From Phoronis pallida (lineage: Eukaryota; Phoronida; Phoronidae): a stretch of DNA of 11,062 nt. Below are positions 1 through 7,800 of this stretch, one piece after another. The notes beneath the pieces are model-generated. The model was not told the origin of the DNA. It searched no databases and saw only the letters and a list, made by a program, of their open reading frames with translations. The position numbers and the translations under genes were made by a program. The stretch is taken from contig JAOXYC010217795.1 in assembly GCA_028565715.1 (NCBI GenBank), positions 1 through 11,062 of the forward strand. Direction: 5' to 3'. Every line of letters begins with the position of its first letter. The first letter of the stretch is position 1.

Positions 1-130
1 GAACTCGAAATGAATTGGGTCAATTTTCTTGGCAATGCAGTCGTTTGTTTACAAGTACATGGTGAATCATTACCTGCGCAGTTGTATTCTGCTACGTTAT
101 TGAATACTAAGTTGGTTGCTTATATTTCAG

Positions 131-188
131 GCAACTACCTGTATCAGCAAGACTCATGTCAGATCATTGGGGAAGTGGTGCAGGAAGG
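131..188 (+). CDS. ATP5IF1: IF1 exon a: end of targeting peptide and start of mature protein
   Basis: The 58-base exon is bounded by acceptor TATATTTCAG (121-130) and donor GTGAGT (189-194). A TACTAA branch-point-like motif lies at 105-110. It starts with the last base of a split codon (phase 2) and then encodes QLPVSARLMSDHWGSGAGR. The basic, Ser-rich, acid-free stretch before MSD looks like the end of a mitochondrial presequence. Met 156-158 could act as an internal start, but IF1 proteins normally have a presequence, so I prefer an upstream first exon. Confidence 0.82.
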
Positions 189-3100
189 GTGAGTTAACAC
201 AAATAGGTTTTTGAAGTTCATGGAAAAATTACACTGGGTCACTGTACTTATTATTAGGTCAAGTAAGGTAATTATCACTGATTATCAATTAAAGTGACTT
301 AAAATGTCTTGAAATTCCACAAATGGATGTTCACCCCTTGTAATATATGTTGAGAATGCTACAAACCAGTTGTGGATAGATACAATCACTGAGGTACTTC
401 AGTAGGTTGATGACATCGACAAGATAGACACTAAACACCCTCATTCTCGTCCGAGGTTGACCTTTCTTTTGATGAACTGCTTAGTCATGTCATAAACAGT
501 ACGACAAATCGAGGCAACAGCAAATACTACTTACTACTAATTCAAAGTCCAACATCTTATTCTTCAGTGTTTGGAATACATGAACAAAAACAGCATCTAA
601 GGGAGTGAAGTGGGTAAAATTAATTCCTAAAATCATTCCAAATTACAATATAGTTCTGGTCACGTGGTAAGAAACGGGAAAGATTTAACTGAGGAATGAG
701 GAAATGAAAAAAACCCTGGTCATCCTTGGATATGAGGGTGTTTCAAAATGAAAGCTTCTTGAACTGAATTACAAAACCCCTTGAGTAATAATATTTACTT
801 GTGTCATTTCAGGGTGGTGGAAGTGGTGGCAGTGTCAGGTGAGTTAAGTGGGTGTTAACATGGTTTTACGCAACACAAATGGTACACACCTGGATGCATG
901 TAAAATAACACCAATTTTTGGTATTCCCAATCTACAAGCCCATGGGCTTATACTGGGTGTCTACAATAACTAATTGAAAATACGGTCACACATGAACTTC
1001 CTTTGCTAACTGGATAATTTTAATGTTAACTGTTTAACCAAAATCATTAAATTTACAAGCTCTTCTATCATTTATAGTTTCATTCCAATGGAGATATTCT
1101 AATTGTGCCAAATTACACTAATATAAATTATAAACAAGGGTATCATATGTTTCGAAGATGTCCTTACACATTCAAAGTAATTTAAAAAGGAGAAGACCCA
1201 ATACAAGCATTCTGAACCCATGAGTTTCCCATCATGAAATGTGCTCTCAACTTTGAATTATTTTATGAAACTTACAATTTTGTTTTCCAGAGATGCTGGT
1301 GGTGCATTTGGTAAGATGGAGGCTGCTCATGAGGAACAATACTTTAGGAGACTCGTAAGTTGACGGTCTTAAAGTTGTAGTCAACATAGGTTCCAATGGA
1401 ATTTGTCATTGAATAAAGATAGTAGAACTCTCTATAGCATTATGTTGATTAGGTGCAGGTTCAATCTCAATCTCATAATGTTGAAGTTGGAAAAGTACTT
1501 GAAAGTTTGAGTTTGAGGAATGTTTAACTGAATTGAACCCAAATTGACGAAGATGAAACTAATTTAGTTTTATAGTGCTGATAACATCACCACTTTTGTT
1601 TTAATATAAATTTGCATTATGAATGCACTACCTAGTACCTACTGGTTGGTTAATTCATTAGTTTGCTCTACTGTTTACTTATCAAATTAAGTTAGGGTTT
1701 ACTTTTGTCATAGCAAGCTAGGCAACTTGAGGAACTTAGAAAGCAAACCCTCCGTGACATTGTCCATGAGCATGAAATCGAGATTCAACGCCATGAGGTA
1801 GTGTGAGGTTATTGACTGGCTGGAAAGTGCCAGTTGCAGGGCTAATTATGGCACACAATGGCTGTTAGCTAAAGATGCAAATGTAGTGTGTGGGTTCTAA
1901 CTGGATCTTGAATAAGAAGTCAGTTGGTACACTTTCAGGAGTAAAGGCTTACTATTGAAACGAACTATTGCGGCAAATTAAGACCACAAAGATTTATTTC
2001 TGTTTAAAGATCACTAACAACTTAAAACTGTGCTAAGATTAGAGCATTTACCCAGAATTTGATAAGAATCCAGATAATTCAAAGCAAATACGGGTGAACT
2101 CTCTTTTTAATTGACAGATAAACACAGATTTTAAGGGTATTTTGTTTGTTCCATATTGGCATCAGCAGAGCTATGCCTTTACCTTGGGATAATATTTAAG
2201 CTTTTGTGGTTGAAGTTGTCTGGTATATTTTGGCAAAGTCAAATCTGAACAGACACTATTCAATGAGAAATTTAGAATCCACACACTTTGCATTTCCAAC
2301 ATGTTGGTGCACTATTCGCAAGTTCATGGCTTCTTACAAAGCAGTGGCTATTTGCATCAAATCAGCACGTTGTCATGTTTTTGCAAATCTTGCACTGCGT
2401 GTCCTGTACCAGTATGCTTTGCAATAATTTTGTATTCGCATTGTTTTTGCCTACAGGAAGCCGAAAAGATGAAAGAGTATGCAAAACATTTAAAAAATGA
2501 AATTAAAGAACACGAGGTAAGTATTGGGGTGCATGCTGGGAATTTTGTACCACGTTTGTAATTGAACGGTTGAACAGAATGATATCTTGTTTGTAAATGA
2601 ACCACCTTCAGATGTGTTGATGATGTATATTTTCAATAAAAAGTAATATATGAACCCAACTTTCCATCCATTAGAACTCTAAAGTTAATCATTTAATGTA
2701 TGAATCTGCTGGCCAAATTAAATAATAATTTAGAAGACAAAAAAAAAATTGAATCTCAACTAAAAAGCATCATGATCAATAAAATCTCATTTTTGTTTCA
2801 ATCACCTCTTCAGCAGGGAGAGTTGGTGTTATTAATCAACATATTTTACTATTTTGGGAAATTTATATTTTCCACCTGAGGTAATTTGTAGGCATCATTT
2901 ACTTCTAGTTTATAGTGTATTGCCTGTATTGTATAGAGGTCATTGGTCAACATGAATGTATTGAATTCATATCCACTTTCAGGACAGGAGTGCCCTTAAA
3001 GTGTTAATATTACGTTCAAACCATGTCGGTTTAAACTTTCAAATACGTTCCCAATAAAATATAAACCCAAAAATGTCCAAATCACCGATCTCACATAATA

Positions 3101-3476
3101 AGACGCATCATTACGTGCTAAGATTGGTGGCCAACAATGACGTATATTTGTGAATATCTCTGTACATACTAAAAAATTCATTCTCACACATACGTCACAA
3201 CCCATTGTTAAGATTAGAGCAAACTCCGTTTTTTGGTTGTTCCAATTTTTTATTTCTATTTGCCGTTTTCCAAGCACTATTCGATGAACTAAGTTATTAC
3301 AGTTATTTGAATGTGGAAACTAGCGAAAATAAACAAACGGGTAAATATCTACACTTTAATGAATTACTGTACTAACAATTTCCATTTCCACATTTCAGGA
3401 AGCCATTGAAAGGCACAAGAAAAAGTTAGAGGAACTTCATGGGAATCCAGAAAAATCTGGATCAGATACGGATTAA
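131..3476 (+). CDS. ATP5IF1: Mitochondrial ATP synthase inhibitor IF1, 5'-incomplete, six exons visible
   Basis: IF1 binds the F1 part of mitochondrial ATP synthase in the matrix and blocks ATP hydrolysis when the membrane potential collapses. The coding join is 131-188, 813-838, 1291-1354, 1714-1797, 2457-2516, 3399-3476. Every splice is GT/AG and the frame holds to the TAA at 3474-3476. Visible protein: the end of a targeting peptide (QLPVSARL), a Gly/Ser-rich linker, the family core VRDAGGAFGKMEAAHEEQYF, then a long charged alpha-helical coiled coil ending EKSGSDTD. The core matches the minimal inhibitory segment of animal IF1, including the conserved E-x-x-YFR. From the first Met (156-158) there are 114 residues. 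The visible frame is open before that Met, and a stop at 108-110 with no intervening ATG shows that the true start is in an exon upstream of the window. From AGGAFGK to the stop it has 86 residues, against 57 in human IF1 as I recall it. Most of the excess is exon 2457-2516. Family assignment is very sure; the N-terminus is unknown. Confidence 0.93.
189..812 (+). other. IF1 intron a-b (624 bases)
   Basis: AT-rich intron with good donor and acceptor. I see no coding potential, repeat or structured element in it. Confidence 0.8.
813..838 (+). CDS. ATP5IF1: IF1 exon b: 26-base glycine-rich microexon
   Basis: Acceptor TCATTTCAG and donor GTGAGT (839-844) bracket only 26 bases. They encode GGGSGGSV plus two bases of an Arg codon. 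It joins exons a and c in the correct frame (phase 0 in, phase 2 out). The encoded Gly/Ser linker precedes the inhibitory helix, a region that is disordered in other IF1 proteins. Because 26 is not a multiple of three, skipping it would shift the frame. Confidence 0.85.
839..1290 (+). other. IF1 intron b-c (452 bases)
   Basis: AT-rich intron. It ends in a pyrimidine-rich acceptor (TTTTGTTTTCCAG). Nothing else recognised. Confidence 0.8.
1291..1354 (+). CDS. ATP5IF1: IF1 exon c: inhibitory core
   Basis: The acceptor is TGTTTTCCAG and the donor GTAAGT (1355-1360). The 64 bases complete an Arg codon and encode DAGGAFGKMEAAHEEQYF followed by RRL. This is the most conserved part of the IF1 family, the helix that inserts at the catalytic interface of F1. 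The AGGAFGK box and the E-x-x-YFR group are intact. Confidence 0.93.
1355..1713 (+). other. IF1 intron c-d (359 bases)
   Basis: AT-rich intron between strong splice sites. No other feature seen. Confidence 0.8.
1714..1797 (+). CDS. ATP5IF1: IF1 exon d: start of coiled coil
   Basis: The acceptor is TTTTGTCATAG and the donor GTAGTG (1798-1803), a weaker donor than the others in this gene. The 84 bases encode 28 residues starting QARQLEELRKQTL and ending EIEIQRHE, phase 0 at both ends. This is the helix that continues from the inhibitory segment. In an ungapped alignment to mammalian IF1, the His pair of the pH switch falls on Gln-Thr here. Confidence 0.9.
1798..2456 (+). other. IF1 intron d-e (659 bases)
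   Basis: It begins with the weak donor GTAGTG. Several overlapping open frames near 2200-2450 have no recognisable protein character and lie across the acceptor, so I treat them as chance. Confidence 0.8.
2457..2516 (+). CDS. ATP5IF1: IF1 exon e: extra 20-residue coiled-coil exon
   Basis: The acceptor is TTTTTGCCTACAG and the donor GTAAGT (2517-2522). The 60 bases are phase 0 at both ends and encode 20 residues beginning EAEKMKEYAK and ending EIKEHE. It begins with GAAGCC like the next exon and ends with CAC GAG, where the previous exon ends CAT GAG. Leaving it out brings the protein close to the length and register of vertebrate IF1, so it may be an alternative or lineage-specific exon. Confidence 0.85.
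2517..3398 (+). other. IF1 intron e-f (882 bases) with ACGT-core cluster
   Basis: The first half is plain AT-rich sequence. The part from about 3010 to 3200 differs: five ACGT cores (3012, 3045, 3113, 3140, 3192) and several other CpGs, including an exact inverted pair TGACGTAT (3138-3145) and ATACGTCA (3190-3197). It could be an old insertion or a cluster of bZIP-type sites. A minus-strand open frame across 2996-3277 resembles no family I know. Confidence 0.6.
3399..3476 (+). CDS. ATP5IF1: IF1 exon f: C-terminal coiled coil and stop
   Basis: The acceptor CCACATTTCAG precedes 78 bases encoding EAIERHKKKLEELHGNPEK, then a short acidic tail SGSDTD and TAA. IERHK is shared with the C-terminal dimerisation helix of mammalian IF1. 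The tail is disordered-looking. Confidence 0.92.
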   Translation, partial: EAIERHKKKLEELHGNPEKSGSDTD

Positions 3477-4065
3477 TACCAGTATACTTAGAACTTTCTA
3501 GCAAGTGTGAGATTTCTTACTAAGCTATTCATTATCATACAAGAGGGTGGTTTACAGGAATTTTTGGGGAAAAGATGGTCAGAAACTGGAGTTGTGTCAG
3601 TATTTTGAGGAAGTTAATTAAAAATAATTTTTGAAATTTATAAATCGGTGGTTATGATAACAGTGTTAATGTTTTGACTTATACTCAATCCTTGTCAAGA
3701 TTCGAACATCATTGATGTTTACTAAAAAGAAGACAGTGTGTATTATTGTATTCTCAATTTGGAAACAGTTCCGATGTTGAAAATCAAAGTGTGTAGTTCA
3801 GAAAATGCTGTGTTCAGAGTGTCACTTCACAAATCATATTCACAGTGCTAAATTAGTTTTGTTTGTGATCAGATTTATTACGAGAAAATAATATAGATCA
3901 TGTAACTAAAGCCAAACAGTGTCTATTTATTATTATTTGTATTACAAGTTTTAATCTAAATTTCTGTGCTAAGTAATCAACATTTCCAATGATTATTTGA
4001 TCAGAAGCAGCTGTCAACATGAATAATTTTCTAAATTAATAAAAGGACTCCTGTGACTTTAAAGG
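3477..4065 (+). other. IF1 3' UTR (approximate end)
   Basis: The sequence after the TAA is AT-rich with no open frame. The only canonical poly(A) signal on this strand between the stop codon and the next gene is AATAAA at 4038-4043, so cleavage is expected about 10-30 bases later. The 3' end is inferred, not seen. Confidence 0.6.
4038..4043 (+). terminator. Candidate poly(A) signal of IF1
   Basis: AATAAA, 562 bases after the IF1 stop codon. The following sequence has no long GT-rich element, so strength is uncertain. Confidence 0.55.
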
Positions 4066-4121
4066 CTGCTAAAAATAACACAATGTAGGCAAACAAAGTC
4101 CTTAAAATGCATGGTGAGCAC

Positions 4122-4148
4122 TGGTGCCCACAGGCTTTCTGGGCACCA
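4122..4148. repeat. Perfect 9-bp hairpin between the convergent genes
   Basis: TGGTGCCCA (4122-4130) and TGGGCACCA (4140-4148) are exact reverse complements around a 9-base loop. This is a GC-rich patch in AT-rich flanks, sitting between the two inferred 3' ends. It may be part of a small repeat or a structure near transcription end. Function unknown. Confidence 0.6.
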
Positions 4149-4300
4149 ACAAGAGGGCACTACCTGTCGGATTTAAAAATGAAAAGACCTCAATATTAAA
4201 TGGGGAGATTACAGAATATGTCCAAATTTGCACAAAAAATCACGTGAGGTTTGATTTAGACCTTTAAAAATCAAGAGATGTCGGTATAAGAAAATTGTTT

Positions 4301-4306
4301 TTTATT
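4301..4306 (-). terminator. Candidate poly(A) signal of the SLCO gene
   Basis: TTTATT on the + strand reads AATAAA on the - strand, 45 bases past the SLCO stop codon. This would give a very short 3' UTR. Further minus-strand AATAAA copies at 3926-3931 and 3874-3879 could give longer transcripts that run antisense into the IF1 3' UTR. Confidence 0.6.
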
Positions 4307-4351
4307 ATTTGCAGCATGGCAATCTTCGTACAACATTTGTACACATCAACA

Positions 4352-4841
4352 CTAACACATACTTGTAGATAACCGTTGTACTTTGTTCACATACACAGTA
4401 GGTGATTGTGAGTGTCTCTCAGGACTGACTGATAGCCCTGACTGCCTGTCTGGTGTAGTTATTCTACTATTCATTGGTGTTTGTAAAGAACTCTTGTAAA
4501 CACTTAGTGCAGCTCCACGCTCTTGGCCAGGACTTAATGATGCCACTCTTTGGGTTTCTAGCATAATAATATCGTTTTTAGGAACAAGATTGTAGTAACT
4601 TAAACCTATAAACATAAGTGAGAGTATTTTAGACCCCAAAGCCATCAAGACTAAGTTCCTCCCGATGAGTGAGTTGTCGTATATGTAGCATGAGCCCTGT
4701 TCACCACATATATCTTGTCTCAAGTTACAGGATATGTCTAGAATAGCTCCGAATATAATGGGAGCTGGAATTGTGCCACAGCAGCGAATGATGATCCACT
4801 GGATACCGAGTGCTAGAGACTTCTGTTCATCTGGCAAGCAC
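4352..4841 (-). CDS. SLCO: SLCO last exon: TM11, TM12 and cytoplasmic tail
   Basis: The acceptor TTCTTACCACAG precedes a G that completes the Arg codon of LTVTLR. CLPDEQKSLALGIQWIIIR and GTIPAPIIFGAILD form TM11. A short loop with three Cys follows, then TM12 (about LVLMALGSKILSLMFIGLSY) and a tail of about 60 residues rich in Ser/Thr-Pro pairs (SPG, TPM, TPD, SPE, SPT). The stop TAG is at 4354-4352. The open frame runs on upstream to an ATG at 4891, but this is intron read-through. Confidence 0.93.
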
Positions 4842-7800
4842 CTGTGGTAAGAATTAAATATAAAATGTAAAGTCATGATAAAGTTTGCCATCTGAAAATG
4901 TATTTATTGCTGTGTTATCTTTGATAGGGTTAAGCTTCGAGCTTGGTCACAGAGATAAAGTGATTCTTACAATGAATGGGAAGTAATACAAACTCTTATT
5001 GGATGAGTTTTTGAAAAGTCATAGAACGAGCCTTTGGTGAGTTCTATGATTTTTCAAAAACTAATCCAATAAAAGTTTATTACTTCCCATGAATTTAAGA
5101 ATCATTTTATCACATAACATCGCTAAATTTGGGGAAAATGTGAGAGTGATTATTATTAATATTATGCACGTGTCGTGCACAATGCTTTTCACGTAATTCA
5201 GTACTTGTGTACTCTGCTAAGTCATATAACAAAGTATCAAACTCATAATACAAAGTATATTTGTTTGTTATATGAATTTAAATATAAGGGTAGTTAAGTG
5301 ATAAAAGACAGTTATGAGTTATTCAAAATGGGTCATTTATTATGACAAAAAGAATATGTTGGTCAATCTGCAAGGAGGGCACAAGAAGAACCACCAAAAT
5401 GTCAGTATGTAAATAGTGGAATCGGCCAATAAATGTATTTTTTGTGCAAACATTTTTCTACAAGAACAACTGGACACCTCTCTATTATTTCTGACATACC
5501 TCCCCACATTAATAAATTACAAAACATTTAAAAAAAATTTGGAATTGAATCCCTTATTCATAATGTGATTTAATACTTGTTTTTAGCATCATTTTTTGTT
5601 TTTGAAATTTCAAAAAAGCACCCACCTTTCACCAGCGACCTGTTGTACCAGTCCCCCTATCACAGCCATGATCAACGGAAACAACAACAATGCATATATA
5701 ATTTGAGAGCTAATATTTCGAAACCATCTCAGTTCCATCCTATAATACTAGCTCTCAAATTATGTACATGTTGTTGTTTTTATTGATCATGGCAGGGACT
5801 GATGCAACAGGTCGATGGTAAAAGGTGGGTCCTTTTTCGAAAGACAGTTGAGAACAAATATAAAATTGTGTTTAACGAAACATGCATGAAAGAAGGACCT
5901 TAACCGAAATATACCTTAATGTGACTGTGAGTGCAGCTATACCAGTACAGCAAGTAAAGAATATTAGACATCCTAAGATAGGTAGAAAGGCTGGGAGTAA
6001 TGTACAGTCTGACTCACACTTGCCTCCCATTGCACTATAGGAAGACGTTTTAGTGTTGACATGGTTGTCAATACATGAGCAGTTGTGATAATACTGAAAC
6101 AGAAAGGAAAATTCAATTTGGCACTGAATATTTCATTTCAAGTCAAATATTGTGATTCCTCCTGGAATTAAACGAGAGATTTCATTATTCCACTTTGACC
6201 AATGTTTCTCGCAAAATTTTAATGCAATTATTTTCATGTACTTTTGTGACAATTAAAATATGCAACAAGTAGATTTAAATTTTTAACAATACATAGCAAA
6301 ATGGAGATGAAAATCACATTTCTCATGCAGGTCATTCTGCATTGTAAAATATTTGATTAAATAAAAATGACTTTCAACACTGAAAACTAGAACGACCATA
6401 ATTACCTCGCTTAAATGCTCAAAATAAGCATGCTACTCGTAAACTGTGTCAAGTTGCTAGAAATCGGTACAAGAAATGCCTGTTTTTTCTTTTAAAAGTA
6501 CTCCTTGAAATGAGTGTGGCAAACCAAACTCGCTGGTTTAAAAAACAACAAACTTGTGCTAAGTCATATGTTAACCGACTGTGACTGCCTTTAATTATAT
6601 TGAGGTAATTTATTGTAATTAAAAAAAATGAAATAATTTGTTACCACTTTCCCTTTGACTTTACGAGAAGTGAGACATCCTGCATAGCAGGGTGAGAAGT
6701 ACATAAGTCCATCTTCTCCACACAATGGCTCGTATGTTTCTGTTGTACAATGACAGTCAGTGTTGCAAAGTGAAGTCTGATCTAGTAAAGCTATTTCTCC
6801 CAAATCTTGGCTTCTACAAAAATCAAAATATGTTCTAAAGAAAACTGTTTTAAAGTTTCTGTCATACCTCATTTGAATTAAATTCTACATCAATAATTAA
6901 TTTTATTTATTACCTATTTCTTGGGGTGGCCCTTTCAGTGCCAGGCACTGGTCTCTCTTTAGAAAATATAGCCACTAACCCATTAGTGAGAATTTTTTGG
7001 AAGACCAACAATCCCCAATAAATGTAACATTCCTCCCAGATCTTTTAAAGCACTCTAGACTGCTAAAATCGATCAATTTGAGTATTCAGAAACTGCTAAA
7101 TTTGTTATCGATTGGTGCTATGACTTCTTTAAAGTCGATTTTGTAAGTTTCGGAATTTTGTGAATAAAAATAACCACTTTTCTTTGCACATAAAGATTTC
7201 ATAAAATAAGACTCAAAGCATGACATTTTGAATCAGAATCGAACAATACAACTTGCGCATGTTTACGTGCAATGAAATGCGAATGATTGTTCTTTCTTTT
7301 TTGCCGTGATATTTGCTGTAACTAGGTTAAATTTGTTGTAGCAGCAAATTGTGTATCGGTTTGTTTCACTTCAAATTGCGTCACTTAGTTTGATGTCAAA
7401 TTCTATGAGTTGGGCAAACAGAGCGATATTTATGATTGCAATGCGTGAAAAAGACCGATTTTGATCGATAAAGTGGTCTAGCGGGCTTTTAAGTTTTACA
7501 TTGCTTCTTACAAATGTGAAATAATCAACTTTTTAGTTGAATGAGGTCCATTGCATTGGATTTTTGTTACAAATTGCATCCTTGAATTCATTTGAACAAA
7601 TATAAGACGAATTACAAAAAGATAACTGAGATCAAGTGTAAGGCATTACGTAACTAACTGGATAAAGAATGCAGGTAGTAACAATAATTGGCTACAAAAA
7701 AATTATCAAATTGTGTCCAAGAAATGGATGAAATTATTGTATTTCGATAATTGATAATTGTACATTCGTAAGTAGCAATAGAGTTGCCAAGCCTGTTTAA

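Larger units (their letters stand above)
4842..5914 (-). other. SLCO intron TM10-TM11 (1073 bases), rich in inverted repeats
   Basis: It contains two long foldback structures (4952-5112 and 5608-5842), a perfect 12-bp inverted repeat (5222-5233 with 5264-5275) and a small palindrome TGCACG-TGT-CGTGCA (5165-5179). The rest is AT-rich. Confidence 0.75.

Noticed and set aside
10-192. Open frame of 60 codons at the window start on the + strand
   Set aside because: It crosses the intron-exon border at 130/131 and is out of frame with the IF1 protein encoded by 131-188.
2206-2605. Several overlapping open frames on both strands
   Set aside because: They lie over intron and exon 2457-2516 in wrong frames and show no recognisable domain.
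2996-3277. 93-codon minus-strand open frame in an IF1 intron
   Set aside because: It resembles no protein family I recognise, sits in an intron and lacks splice or promoter context. A transposon remnant cannot be excluded.
4842-4891. Upstream Met of the last SLCO open frame as a separate gene start
   Set aside because: The frame runs on by chance past a good acceptor (CTTACCACAG). The protein homology begins at CLPDEQ and joins by phase to exon 5915-6093.
5577-5786. 69-codon plus-strand open frame
   Set aside because: It runs through both arms of the inverted repeat at 5608-5842 and has no family resemblance; chance frame in a foldback element.
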